DNA from: Cryoendolithus antarcticus | Taxonomy: Eukaryota; Ascomycota; Dothideomycetes; Cladosporiales; Cladosporiaceae | DNA length: 64,000 nucleotides | Reading direction: 5' to 3' | Assembly (NCBI GenBank): GCA_002077065.1 | Contig: NAJO01000003.1 | Coordinates: 372,001-436,000, forward strand | The notes under the pieces: model-generated | Databases searched by the model: none | What the model was told of the DNA's origin: nothing | The model's input: the letters and a program-made list of their open reading frames with translations, nothing else | Shown: piece after piece, positions 20,679 through 31,746 of the stretch | Layout: every line of letters begins with the position of its first letter | Position numbering within the stretch: the first letter of the stretch is position 1 | Program-made: the position numbers and the translations under genes

Positions 20679-23582
20679 ATGTTCTGGCGCTTTGGCGGAT
20701 ATGCCAGTATCTCGACCCTCGACACGATCTTGGACAAACCCGATGTGACAGTCGAGGACCTACTAGAAGAGAGCGATCTCATACAAGAGCTCAAGCAACA
20801 GAACAGCAAGCTCGTCGAATTCCTCCGCGATGAGCCGATTCTCGAGAAACTCCTCACATATGTCACAGCCGACCAACCCCCTATATCACTGAAGCGAGAG
20901 GGCTCTGGCGACTCAGCGGGCAAAGATGGCGAGGAGAAGACGACTAGCACAGGCATCTCCTTCTTTGGCCGAGGGAAGTCGCGGTCAAGGTCGAAGAGCA
21001 TAAGCAAGCGGGACGGCGATGGAGACACAGAACAAGACAAGCAGGAGGCACAGCGCAAGAAGTTCGCCTACGTGGCTTGCGAAGTGCTGTCCTCGGAGGT
21101 CTGGTCGATCACTGAGGCTGTACTAGAGCATCGCGCGCATTTGAAGGAGTTCTGGCAGTACTTGCACCGACCTGCGCCTTTGGACCCGCTACAGGCTGGG
21201 TACTTCACGAAAGTCAATGAGGCGTTGCTGGATAAGAAGACGGAAGATATGTTGACATTCATCAAGTCACTGGACGGGATTGTGCCGGCTATGTTGCAGC
21301 ATGTGGATTGTCCGATGGTCATGGACCTACTGCTGAAGATCATATCGCTGGAGAAGCATGAGGGCGGCGCGGGGATTGTGGACTGGTTGCAAACGCAAGA
21401 TCTTATACCATTGTTGCTGCAGTATCTGTCGCCTGAGCACAGCTCGGCTACGCAGACTTCGGCAGGTGACTTCTTGAAGGCTATCATTACGATCTCGGCG
21501 AATGCTACCACGCAGGATACGTCAGTCATTGGGCCGAACGAACTCACGCGGCAACTGGTATCGAAGCAGTGTATAAAGACGCTCATCGATGATATGCTGA
21601 GGGGAGGAAATGCTTTGACGGTTGGCGTGGGCATTATCATCGAAGTAATCCGCAAGAACAACTCCGACTATGACTTGGACAACCAGGTGGGACCCGAACC
21701 GAAGACTTCAGATCCGATCTTCCTTGGAACACTACTACGACAATTCGCACACCATGTACCTGACTTCATGCATCTCATTCGCTCGAAATCTGCAACGAAA
21801 CCGGATCTCAAGGCAGCATCTGGTGGTAAGGTCGAGCCACTGGGCTTTGATCGGTTCAAGACTTGTGAGCTGATGGCTGAGCTGCTACATTGTAGCAATA
21901 TGGGTTTGCTGAATGAGCGAGGCGCGGAAGAGGAGGTAGCGAGACGAGACGTCGAGCGCGAGCGACTGAAGGCTGAGGGCAAGTTGGCAACACCGCGGGC
22001 ACCGGCAAGTCCGAGCCACTTGAACGACGTGGACGAGTTCGGGAGCTCCGTCGATTCTCATGGGTTCCATCACGCGGAGAAGCCCGCCACTAATGATTTG
22101 GACGAAGCACCGGAAGAGATCAAGAAGCTGGAAGTGCAGAACGCCAGTGATGAAGATGGCTTCGAGAAGGTGGCTGCACCCGCGTCTGACGACTTACCCG
22201 ACGAAGTGAGCTTCGATGACTTCAACGAGAAGATAGATACCCCAGAGAGCACGACAGGGAAGCGCCGATCGATAGGCACCCCGACATCGCCGCGGTCACC
22301 CGAGATGCCCAAGCCGCTATCGCCTTCGAAAGCGAAGCCACAACTGCACTTTGATCCGCCACCTACACATGCTGCGGACTCGCCAGAGAGGTCAGGCGTC
22401 GCAGACGGCATGAGTGGACTGGACATGGACGAGGATACTGTGATGACCGAATTTGGCGAGGAGGCTGATCACGTTGATGATGACGGTCCATCAGAGCTGG
22501 AGAAGGAGCTTGCGAAGGCGGACAAGCCAGCACCGCTGTTCGTGAAGAAGGCGAATCCCAACATCGAGGTAGTCAGCACACCAAGTGATGGACTTACAGA
22601 CACTGGAGATTCTTCTAGCACGGCGCAGAGTGTTGCCACTTTGCAAGGCCAGGATGGCGCGCCGAGCAACGACAATGGTGTGATTCAAGATACGGAAGCC
22701 GACGGCAGCCCTGTGGTCGGCGACATGCTCAAGCTGCAGTTTGTCGACCACAAGGTTGTGCCGACGATACTCGTGGGTCACGCATCTGTTCATGCTTCAA
22801 CAGTCTTGATGTGAGCTAACATTAGCGTCTAGGATTTCTTCTTCCGCTTCCCCTGGAACAACTTCCTCCACAACGTCGTATACGATGTCGTCCAACAAGT
22901 CTTCAATGGCGCACTAGACCGAGGCTACAACCGCGCCGTAGCCATAGACCTCTTCCGCACTATCGCACCCTCGGAGAGCAATCCAGACCTCGATACGTCT
23001 GGCTTCAAGTCACTAAAGGACATCACAGAGCGGATCCTTGATGGACAGAAGGCGTCCGAGCTCTCACAACAGGAGAAGAACATGCGCCTGGGGTACATGG
23101 GCCACCTGACACTAATCGCAGAGGAAGTGACGAAATTCGGCAACCGCCATCCGCCAGAATTGCTAGACGAGTGCGTGATTGAGCGAACCACTCGCCAAGA
23201 ATGGATTCAGTACACCGAGGGAACTTTGGCCGAGACCCGCGACAAAGACAACGCTGTCCTCGGCGGCGTGCGGCCGGAATCCGCGATCAATCGACCTTTA
23301 GGCATCGGCGGTAACAACAGCGCGTTCGGTTCGAACACCGCCAACTCAGCGCTCGCCAACGCTGGTATTGGCTCCGGACCTTCGGCGCAAGACTCCTTGG
23401 CTATGAGTGAGGGGACGGTGGGGCAAAGCTTTGAAGTGAACGCGGGGACTATGTTGAGTGGCTTTGGGGATGGGGACGATGATGAGGAGATGGAGGATCA
23501 TATGGTTGGAGAGAGTCCATTCACGGAGGAAGAACAGGTGGGTGAACTTTCCTTTGATGATGTTGATATGGACTATCGATGA
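20679..23582 (+). CDS. SAPS-domain Sit4/PP6 phosphatase regulatory subunit
   Basis: Homologue of yeast Sap155/185/190 and S. pombe Ekc1, regulatory partners of the Sit4/PP6 phosphatase. Exons 20679-22772 and 22833-23582 join in phase 0 across a 60-bp intron with a GCTAAC branch point, giving 947 aa. The start MFWRFG… and 'TLDTILDKPDVTVEDLLEE' are hallmark SAPS features, followed by 'FLRDEPILEKLL' and a helical SAPS core ('WSITEAVLEHRAHLKEFW', 'MVMDLLLKIISLE'). After the intron, 'DFFFRFPWNNFLHNVVYDVV' and 'MGHLTLIAEEV' complete the core; between them is a 200-residue acidic linker. The C-terminus reads '…SFDDVDMDYR' and stops at 23582. A GTGGGT donor at 23538 could instead splice to the exon at 23956 (see that entry), replacing the last 14 residues. 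Confidence 0.9.
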
Positions 23583-23955
23583 ATGTGGCCTGCCGAGCGA
23601 AGAGTGTGTTGGGGTGGTGTACAGATACGCGGAATTGGTGTTGAGAGGGTGTACGATGGGCAAAGGTCTGGGTGTACGGATACGAAACTTTGGGCGGTCA
23701 AAAGGTGGATGCTACGACTACATCGCTCGCGAGCAGTCGCTTCAGGAGAAGGAGAGAAACAGTCGCCTTCTCATATGTACATTCATGCATGAAAGAGCTC
23801 GAGTACACCCAGGCCTCCATTCCTCACCTCACCACACACCCTCTCCCCCGGTCCGTCAATTTCCACCTCTTCTGCAAGCGGCCGCAGGTACGCAAGCGCC
23901 TTCTCGCTTGCTGCCCTGAACCTTAGAACCATCGCTAACTACTCCTCCCTCACAG
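23583..23955. other. Ambiguous 3' UTR / intron of the SAPS gene
   Basis: Between the SAPS stop and the next coding-like exon. The last 70 bases look like a proper intron end: GTACGC donor at 23888, CGCTAAC branch point and TCCCTCACAG acceptor at 23955. A possible start ATG at 23789 would place codons 23789-23887 in phase with the exon at 23956. Confidence 0.45.
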
Positions 23956-24615
23956 AACTCCCCAAAAGACAACAAAACTCTCCCACCACCCCTCAACATC
24001 CCGCCATCCCGCGCCCGCCGTCTCCTCGCCCAACGCCTCGCGCAAAAGAAGGAGAATACTGAACAAGACCCCGACGCCGCAGACGCAACGGCCATAGAGA
24101 CCGCGAACCAGCTTCCCTTAGAGCCAGACAGTCTAGCCACCGACCTTGGCCCCGCCACCGACCGCGAGCTCCAGGAAGCAGGCCTCCACATCTCCGACCT
24201 CGATAGCGTTGCAAAAGACTGCGCAGCAACCGGCAGTAGCGATGGCGCGCAGGACGTCGATGACATCAACTCCTCCGACTCCACCGACGGGTCTTCAGAC
24301 GACGAGAATAGCGTACTCCGCCACTCCGGCGGCGACGACGTCGACGAGTCTGGCCTACTGCGGCGGAGGAGCCAGAAGCAGCGGCAACGACGGCCGAGCA
24401 CGACGGAGGCGAAGGAGAGGCATATGCTGGATTCTTCGGATGAGGAGGAGGAGAATGAGGAGGGGGAGGGGATGGAGAGTGCGTTTGATCGGAAGTTGGT
24501 GCTTGGGGAGGGGCCTTTTGCTGATCCGGTTGGGGAGGGGAGTAGTGCGGAGGAAGATGAGGGGGGGAGTAGTGAGGAGGAGGTTGTGGAGATGAGGGTG
24601 AGGAGGGCGAGTTAG
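23956..24615 (+). CDS. Acidic coding exon: SAPS C-terminus or separate small gene
   Basis: An open frame of 219 codons plus stop following a canonical acceptor. It begins 'NSPKDNKTLPPPLNIPPSR' and 'ARRLLAQRLAQKKENTE', then becomes Asp/Glu/Ser-rich with 'LDSSDEEEENEEGEG', so codon use is clearly protein-like. It has no early ATG (first in frame at 24424), so it needs an upstream exon. Two models keep the frame: (a) SAPS exon 2 cut at 23537 and joined to 23956 across 418 bp, giving an 1153-aa SAPS protein; (b) a separate 252-aa gene, 23789-23887 joined to 23956-24615. I favour neither strongly. Predicted nuclear/cytosolic, disordered. Confidence 0.5.
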   Translation, partial: NSPKDNKTLPPPLNIPPSRARRLLAQRLAQKKENTEQDPDAADATAIETANQLPLEPDSLATDLGPATDRELQEAGLHISDLDSVAKDCAATGSSDGAQDVDDINSSDSTDGSSDDENSVLRHSGGDDVDESGLLRRRSQKQRQRRPSTTEAKERHMLDSSDEEEENEEGEGMESAFDRKLVLGEGPFADPVGEGSSAEEDEGGSSEEEVVEMRVRRAS

Positions 24616-24978
24616 TAGGATGCGTGGAGAGGAGGGAGGGGAGCTGTGGGGTGGGACGCGGAATAGATGAGATGCATTATACCATGCTGCTTTTGGAGCG
24701 AGGGGGGATGCATTGAATGGCATTGAGTGATTCGGGTGAATCAATTTGCTGTTATTTCAGCAAGCCTTTCGACCCTCGTCAGCTTTTGTCAATCATTTAC
24801 TCCTCCATACTCTATGACCTGCATTATGATAGTTGTCACGTTGTTCGCTACACTGCAAGGCTCGATGATCATCTCACGCAGTATGCCATAATCCTCCGAA
24901 GCGCTGCAGTACCCTACACCCACCTCCACCGCGTCGCGACATTCCTCCCTCTGAGCCAATCCACGGCCTACCACCACC
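24616..24978. other. Short intergenic promoter region
   Basis: A 363-bp spacer upstream of the ING/PHD gene. No gene, repeat or clear element seen. Confidence 0.55.
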
Positions 24979-27471
24979 ATGCCTCCAGCGGGGACGACAG
25001 TGAGGAAAGCCTCTCTGCTCCACCCTACCACTATGACTGCCGACCCCTCCAACCCGCCCCGCCGCACCACAACCTCCGGCCGCGCCATTCGCCCAACCGC
25101 CAACAGGCCCACGAACTACTACGCCCGCAACTATGGCCCCTCTGCCGAGACCCCGCCTAACCTTCCTCTGGATCCCACGACAGCGGCGGGCTTCTTCCCC
25201 GCCTTGGCCTACTTCACAGACGCCATCACCGCGCTGCCGAAAGAGGTCATGAGGCAGTTCACACTGATGCGTGAAGTGGAGGCTAAGACGTTTGGGCCTG
25301 CAGAACGGCTTGGGGAGCTGGCGGAGACGTGCATGACATTTCCTGTGCCTGCGAGAGGGGAGGGAGCGCAGGGAGCAGGCATGATGAGCTTCACGGCGGG
25401 GAATAGTGTCATTGGGAGCGCGAATGTGAGTTTGGTCAACGGAGTCGCACCATACAGGCTTGAGAGTCAGCATAGTGCTCCGGGCTCTGTGATCGGTGAA
25501 GATATCGCGATGGCGGAGAGCGAGGAGGATTTGACGAGACGGAGACAGTTTCACGAGCTGAGGATTGTGGCTGGCGGGCTGCTGGGGAATTTGGACGAGA
25601 AGAATGTTGTGCTTGCTGAGGCGAAGAGGGTGCTGAACCAGCAGTTGATGCGACTGGACAGCGTTATGCCGCATGTGGAGGCTGAGATTCCAGAGGAGGC
25701 GAGACTAGGGAGTATGACGCATTGGGCATACAGCGATAATCGGCAGAAGAGCAAGCCTTTACCTCCTGCCGCCGCGGAGAGGAATCGGAGGGAAATTGCA
25801 GCGACGAACAGCTTGGCAGCCGCAGCGAACGCAGTGCATGAGAGCGAGATCGCGGCGGTAAGGAGGGAGGCTGGCAGAGAGGCCGCGAAAGAGAAGCACA
25901 AGGGACGAAGCCGAGAGCAGCAAGACTCGGAGTTCGAGGAGAGACCGAAGAAGACTGTCGGTAAGGGAGCGAAAGGAAAGGGCGTGCTTGGATTAGGCAT
26001 CTCAACGAATGGCGAGCCAGTCAAGAGGAGGAAGCTGGAGAAGGGTATCTTTCCTCCTGCCATGGAAAGGCAGATCAGCAGCACTGGCAAGGGCAAGGCT
26101 GCCAGGGAGGTGCCTAGAAGTACGCCGTTGGGAGAAGGCGTGAAGAAGCACAAGGCGAAGGCTGCGGGTCCGACAACCCTGCCAGCGAAGAGGAAGGGCA
26201 TCACCAACGCACACGCAAGTCCGGCATTGGCTAGTAGCCCATTGCAAGGCTCTTTCGCGACAGCGACGATGGACCCTCCGAGCACGCGTCCGGCGAGTAA
26301 TCGCATGCGCACTAATAGCACTACGACTCTGCGCCAGACGCTCAACGCAGACGATGGCATTCCCGAGCCGAGTGCGCCTCATCAGAACGGCACGAAGCAC
26401 AGCACACGCAAGCGTCCGCGCGAGACAGGCGACGAAGTCGTGCCTGAATTCGACCCTCCGAAGCTGCGGCAAGAAGCCACCGAGCCTGCACGACCGCCAG
26501 TGTCGCGCTCAAACTCCTCCAAGAACGCGTCCAAGCCCGGCACGCCTCGTGCGGAGACGTCAGATACTGGTGTTCAGATGTCGCGAACACGATCTACGCG
26601 CTCTCTGCGCAATAACAATGCCGCAGCGGCATCGCCTTCGATCGAGCCGAGTGTGCCTCGAATGGGACATGTGAGGAGCTCGCATGGCGGCAGCATGAGT
26701 GGATTAATGCGGCAGATCGCGCCGTTCAACAAGAGCCCGGATATGAACCGAGGCGCTGAAGGGGAAGAATTGGACAGCGGAAGCGATGGGGAAAGGTTTG
26801 GAAGACCATCGAACGAGGGCAGCAGACCAGGGACAGCGCGGAGGAAAGAGAGTGAGGCCAATGGAGAGATACAGGGCGGGGATGAGGACACAGATATGCC
26901 GTACACGACGAACGACCTGGATATCGTGTCTACGCGGGAGGATGCGGGCAGGGGAGGCGAAGCGGCTGCCCCTATGAAGGCAACACGACCAGCCTCAGCT
27001 CGAGTCAGCGACGGCGCCCAATCACCAGCTCCCCTCTCAACACCTTCCGCCTCGCCCTCCCCCGCGCCTCCCCTCCAGCCTTCAACAGCAGCGGACCCCG
27101 ACCTCGACTCCCTCGCCTCCTCCTCCGCCCCGCCAACGCCCCAAATGCAACTCCGCCCCCCTCAGCAGCCAGCCCCAGACTCCTCGCCCGAACCCGACGA
27201 AGCTCCGCCCACAGATGACGAAGACGCCGCTTCTTTGTCACCTGATCCAGATGACCCTTCGGAGCCGAAGTATTGTTACTGTCAACGGGGGAGCTACGGG
27301 GCTATGGTCGGGTGCGATAACCCGAAGTGTGAGAGAGAGTGGTTTCATCTGGGGTGTACGGATTTGGAGCGTATGCCGGGGGAGGAGGAGAGTTGGTATT
27401 GTGAGGGGTGTAGGCCGAGGGGAACTGGGAATGGGGCCAGGGGGAGGGGGAGAGGGGGGCGAGGGGGCTAG
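24979..27471 (+). CDS. ING-family chromatin protein with C-terminal PHD finger
   Basis: Single-exon 830-aa histone-mark reader of the ING family, expected as a subunit of a histone deacetylase (Rpd3L/Pho23-type) or acetyltransferase (NuA4/Yng2-, NuA3/Yng1-type) complex; I cannot tell which. The N-terminal ING region (about residues 55-245) has 'FTDAITALPKEVMRQFTLMR' and 'ILRRKL'-like helices up to 'QQLMRLDSVMPHVEAE'. A long basic/Ser/Pro linker follows. The PHD finger at about 766-811 has complete Cys4-His-Cys3 ligands (CYC…GCDNPKC…WFHLGC…WYCEGC), with the aromatic positions used to bind H3K4me3. The protein ends in an RG-rich tail (GRGRGGRGG). The linker is much longer than in yeast, which is common in filamentous fungi. 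Start ATG sits in CCACCACCATG. Confidence 0.88.
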   Translation: MPPAGTTVRKASLLHPTTMTADPSNPPRRTTTSGRAIRPTANRPTNYYARNYGPSAETPPNLPLDPTTAAGFFPALAYFTDAITALPKEVMRQFTLMREVEAKTFGPAERLGELAETCMTFPVPARGEGAQGAGMMSFTAGNSVIGSANVSLVNGVAPYRLESQHSAPGSVIGEDIAMAESEEDLTRRRQFHELRIVAGGLLGNLDEKNVVLAEAKRVLNQQLMRLDSVMPHVEAEIPEEARLGSMTHWAYSDNRQKSKPLPPAAAERNRREIAATNSLAAAANAVHESEIAAVRREAGREAAKEKHKGRSREQQDSEFEERPKKTVGKGAKGKGVLGLGISTNGEPVKRRKLEKGIFPPAMERQISSTGKGKAAREVPRSTPLGEGVKKHKAKAAGPTTLPAKRKGITNAHASPALASSPLQGSFATATMDPPSTRPASNRMRTNSTTTLRQTLNADDGIPEPSAPHQNGTKHSTRKRPRETGDEVVPEFDPPKLRQEATEPARPPVSRSNSSKNASKPGTPRAETSDTGVQMSRTRSTRSLRNNNAAAASPSIEPSVPRMGHVRSSHGGSMSGLMRQIAPFNKSPDMNRGAEGEELDSGSDGERFGRPSNEGSRPGTARRKESEANGEIQGGDEDTDMPYTTNDLDIVSTREDAGRGGEAAAPMKATRPASARVSDGAQSPAPLSTPSASPSPAPPLQPSTAADPDLDSLASSSAPPTPQMQLRPPQQPAPDSSPEPDEAPPTDDEDAASLSPDPDDPSEPKYCYCQRGSYGAMVGCDNPKCEREWFHLGCTDLERMPGEEESWYCEGCRPRGTGNGARGRGRGGRGG

Positions 27472-28078
27472 GAGGGATGGCGAGGAGATGCGAGACAGGG
27501 AGGAGGATGAGAGTGATGTAGTCACTGTCCACTCTGTTCACCTTCAGACACTCGAGCAGAGCAGCTGGAGCCGCCCAGCCCAGTGTTGATGAAGTGACTT
27601 CTTGCTACATTGCCAAGTTTCACAGTCCGTGTTTCACCTGTCCCTCTGACTGCCGAGTGGACGATCGAAAGATCATGGTGGCTGAGCCTTGGCAGATCTG
27701 AGCCTCGTGCATGAACCTCGTCATCACGTCTGGCACTTCTCTTCTTGGCTTGTTGCAAACGCGACCATCACCAAGATATTCGCATAACCGGCATTATTCC
27801 ACCGTCTTGTGACATGCGGCGTAGAAGTAGGCTCCGCGGCAGCTAAGTAAGGTATTCACTTTCGTTTCTTGGTATCGTCAACAAGCTGCCTTCCATTCAA
27901 GTCGCTCTTTCTTGTTGACTGCTGAGGACCTGCTGGCTGGGTCACTGCTCAGTGCAAGACATTATACACGTCTCTATTGTTGAAGAGGAGATATTGTGAC
28001 GGGGACTGGCGCAGCAAACAGAGGTATCCATCTGATTAACGAGACCGACCACTTCAACTCTCCCAGACCACCACGAAG
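27472..28078. other. Intergenic spacer, 607 bp
   Basis: Holds the ING gene 3' end and the GH76 promoter. Nothing else supported. Confidence 0.55.
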
Positions 28079-29565
28079 ATGCGCCTCCATCACGCCGCCC
28101 TCGCGGCACTATCCACCCCCTTCACGACCGCGCTCAACCTCGACGTCAACTCTACGTCCTCCCTCTCAAATGCCAGCAGTACGATAGTCCATGGTCTCAT
28201 GTCATGGTACCAGAACAACGCCTCCTCCACGCCTCCAACCGCCATCGGTACATTGCCAGCACCCTTGTACTGGTGGGAGGCCGGCGCTGTCTGGGGCGGG
28301 ATGCTAGACTACTGGGCCTACACGAACGACACGAGCTACAACCCGACCATGACACAGGCATTGTTAGCGCAAGTAGGACCGAACAACGACTATATGCCGC
28401 CAGCCTACTTCACGAGCTTGGGGAACGATGATCAGGCATTCTGGGCTTTTGCCGTGCTCACTGCGCTGGAGTATGGCTACCTTAGTCCCTTAAACAGCAC
28501 AACCCAGTGGCTCGACCTAGCGGTCGCGGTATGGAATACCCAGGTCCGGAGATGGGACACCACCTCCTGTGGCGGCGGCCTCAAATGGCAAGTCTTCCAG
28601 TCGAACGCCGGCTTCAACTACAAGAATACCGTCTCCAACGGCGCCTTCTTCCAGATCTCCGCCCGGCTTGCGCGCTACACCGGGAACCAGACGTACGTCG
28701 AATGGGCGGGCAGGAGCTGGGACTGGATGAACGCCACGGGCTTGTTCGACGCGCAGTATAATGTTTTCGATGGTAGTGATGATCTGATCAATTGTACGAG
28801 GGTGGATCACACGGCGTGGACGTACAATCCGGCTATCCTCATGTATGGCAGTGCGATGATGTATAATTATACGAATGGGAGTGCGGTGTGGGAGGAAAGG
28901 TTGAGCGGGTTGTTGGGAGCGAGTGTGAGGAATTTCTTCTCAGTGGAGAACGCGACCAATGTGTAAGGATCGCGCTTTGCAGATCGGCCTTCAAGCCAGC
29001 CATTCACTGACAATGTTGTAGACTTTACGAGTTTGCCTGCGAGCCCGAGAATACCTGCAACAACGACCAATTCAGCTTCAAAGCCTACATGTCGCGCTGG
29101 CTCGCCAAGTCCGCCATCATAGCGCCTTACATCCTCCCCGAGGTGCGCACGCTCCTCACCCTCTCCGCGCTCGCCGCAGCGCAATCCTGCTCCGGCGGCA
29201 ACGACGGTACCACATGCGGCCAGAAATGGTATGTCGGCGGCTACGACGGCAGCTATGGCGTTGGCCAACAGCTCTCTGCTTTGGAGACTGTGCAGGCGCT
29301 GCTGTTGCTCGGGAGTGAGCAGGGAAGGCTGGCGCCGAGAGTTGGGAGTGGAGTGGTGATTGGGCAGGCGACGAAGACGAGTACGTTTGTTTTGCAGAGT
29401 CAGACTGCGGCCCCTGGAGGTGGTGGTAGCGGATCTGGGACGAGGAGTGCGGATGCTAACAGTGCGAATAGACAAAGAATGCGTTCGTGGGACGCTTGGC
29501 CGGTGCTCGGCTTACCGGTGATGGTTATGGTGTTCGGCGCTGGGATTCTAGGGATGGAACGGTGA
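28079..29565 (+). CDS. GH76 Dfg5/Dcw1-type alpha-1,6-mannanase/transglycosidase
   Basis: Secreted, probably GPI-anchored cell-wall enzyme of glycoside hydrolase family 76, 475 aa; yeast Dfg5/Dcw1 move GPI-protein glycans onto wall glucan. Exons 28079-28962 and 29022-29565 join through GT|A = Val across a 59-bp intron with a CTGAC branch point. A signal peptide covers about residues 1-19. 'WWEAGAVWGGMLDYW' and NDDQAFW with the catalytic Asp pair at 117-118 are family hallmarks, as are 'CGGGLKWQ' and 'NGAFFQISARLARYTG'. More than ten N-glycosylation sequons are visible. The C-terminus has a Gly/Ser linker, then 'WPVLGLPVMVMVFGAGILGM', consistent with a GPI-attachment signal, though it ends in charged ER. 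Functionally downstream of GPI18, found 7 kb away. Confidence 0.9.
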
Positions 29566-30163
29566 TCGGGGTAGTATTTGGTAGAGGGTATGGTTATGCA
29601 TTGCGGGGCGCGGATGGGACGATAGACGACCGAGATGAACGGCGGGGCGTGGCAACGCAGCACCTCAGCCAAGACAGATATGTATAGACGACAGTATGAG
29701 CATCTCTAGAGCCTGATGTCCTAACATTTTCTCCTGCCTGCTCTACCACACTCACGTGCGATGAACGCTCTCGGCAGAGCTTCCTCGCATGCTTTGCCCT
29801 GTTTCTCTCCTGACCTCACCCCGCAATGCAGCTTCACACTGCTCCATTCGAGAGCTTCTCTTGGCTTCTTAACCCGCAGAGATCACTCGGTCCTGCGGCT
29901 CCTGATCGCAGTCGTGATCGTTGAGGAGATGGCTATGCGGAAACGCCTCCGCCCTCGGATCTGTAGGGTGCGACTGCCCTTCTGAGCATTGCAACAGGTG
30001 AAGCTATCTCATAGTAAAGTGCAGCCATCCATCGCACCACCATCGCATTTCCTTTGCCTTGCCCTTCCACTGCTATCACATATCACCTGCTCTCATATCC
30101 GGCTTCTAAGTGCCTTCTCTGTCATTTCGTCCTGTCCAAGGTCCATTGTCAACAACAGGAAGC
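29566..30163. other. Intergenic spacer, 598 bp
   Basis: Upstream region of the dehydrogenase gene. A 74-codon ATG frame at 29761-29985 has no recognisable features. Pyrimidine-rich tracts precede the ATG at 30164. Confidence 0.55.
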
Positions 30164-31424
30164 ATGAAGGCAGCTCGCTACTATGGCAAGGAAGACATTC
30201 GCATCGAGCACGATGTGGAGGCAGCGAAGCTCGGCGAAGGGGAAATTAGAGTCGCGCCAGCATTTGTAGGCATCTGCGGGACAGGTGCGGCCATGAACAA
30301 GCTCCCCATCTTGGGGACCACTTCACTGACAGTACGTCATAGATTTACATGAGTACCTAGGAGGACCGAAGTTTGTTCTATCCGTTCGATCAGTCGTGGA
30401 ACTGGTGTCCCGCAAGGCACCGACTGATTTCTATGCAGCTTCTCCCCAACATCGCCACATCCCGTGACGAAGGAGAAAGTACCCATCACTATCGGCCACG
30501 AGTTCTCCGGCGTGATCAAGGAGCTCGGTGCCAATGCTCCATCGCACCTCAAGGTAGGACAGAACATCGCAGTCCAGCCAACGATCTACTGCGGTAGCTG
30601 TGGTGCCTGCAAGATTGGAGCTGAGAATGCCTGCTATGTGAGTCTCCACTTCCAATGGCGTGCGTCTTGTGCAGCTACTGACTCGGCTGTTCTAGAATGG
30701 CGGATTCGTAGGGCTCTCAGGAGGCGGCGGAGGCATGAGCGAGTCGGTCGTCGTTCCTGCGCTGTCTTGCCTGCCTCTGCCCGAGAACATCTCGCTGGAC
30801 GTCGGTGCACTCGTGGAGCCGCTGGCGGTTGCCTGGCATGCCGTTGACGCTTCGCCTATCGCCTCTGTGCCTAAAGCGAAGTGTCTCGTGTTAGGAGGTG
30901 GGCCAATTGGCTTAGCCGTCGTCCAAGTCCTCCTATCGCGCGGAGCCGGCCTGGTGATCGTCTCCGAAGTCGCCGCTCGGAGACAGGAATTTGCCAAGCA
31001 ATTCGGCGCCCATCACGTTCTCGACCCTCGCTCGAACGACCTAGTCGCGATCTCAAAGGAGCTCTGCGGCGGGGAGAACGGCCCTGACATCGTCTTCGAC
31101 TGCGCTGGCGTACCGCAGTCTCTCGAGACGGCCTGCAAAGCCGTCGCCTCACGCGGGACCGTGGTGAACGTCGCCATCTGGGAGAAAGCCGTACCTTTCG
31201 ATCCGAATTGGTTGGTATTCCGGGAGGCGAAGTACCAGGCTGTGCTCGGCTACCAGCGGAAGGACTTCGAAGGTGTGATCAAGGCGATTGCGGAGGGGAG
31301 AATCAAGCCAGAGGCAATGATCACCAGCAAGATTCGGGTAGAGGATCTTGTGCAAGGTGGATATACGCCATTGATCAAGGAGAAGGATAAGCATGTGAAA
31401 ATTCTTGTAGATATGCATGCTTAG
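30164..31424 (+). CDS. Zinc-dependent medium-chain dehydrogenase (butanediol/polyol type), four exons
   Basis: NAD(P)-dependent zinc alcohol dehydrogenase, 358 aa, most like fungal (R,R)-butanediol/sorbitol dehydrogenases; the exact substrate is open. Exons: 30164-30284, 30343-30370, 30439-30637 and 30696-31424. The second exon is only 28 nt and restores 'CGTDLHEYLGGPNFSP'. The catalytic zinc site is C38 with GHE at 69-71 and E157 in ALVEPLA; the structural zinc has four cysteines C101, C104, C107 and C115 (CGSCGACKIGAENAC). The Rossmann motif GGGPIG lies at about 183-188. The protein ends ILVDMHA, normal for the family. No targeting sequence, so it is likely cytosolic. It has more introns than its neighbours. 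Confidence 0.9.
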
Positions 31425-31746
31425 GTAGTGTATAGTCGGTCAAGCTTGTTCCCGTCAGTGTCTCACGATTGACACATACCGGACGAGTCGTTGCCATCGC
31501 AGCCCCCGACGTCACAGGTGTCCTGGGGCCACTGACTCGGTGATGCGTCTGTCTGTTTGACACGGTGACTTTGACAGTTGCTCGAGGACGTTGTAGACTT
31601 GGCGCATCCGAGCTTGTGCATCTTGGCACAGGCAATAGAATGCATTCCACGACGTGCCGAGCAATCTGTGGCTTCTTCGTAGGACAAGGCCGGTTTGTCC
31701 AGGCGGAGTGATATTTGTAGGCAAAAAGCGTGGTCGTCTGCTTTCT
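31425..31746. other. Convergent intergenic spacer, 322 bp
   Basis: Tail-to-tail region between the dehydrogenase and the DUF7730-type gene; 3' UTRs only. Confidence 0.55.

Noticed and set aside
23330..23345. GGTTCGAACAC sequence resembling a tRNA B-box
   Set aside because: Lies inside the SAPS coding exon in frame; no matching A-box or cloverleaf around it. No tRNA was seen anywhere in the window.
24874..26472. Several 100-270-codon minus-strand frames
   Set aside because: Antisense shadows of the ING/PHD gene, which has clear domains on the plus strand.
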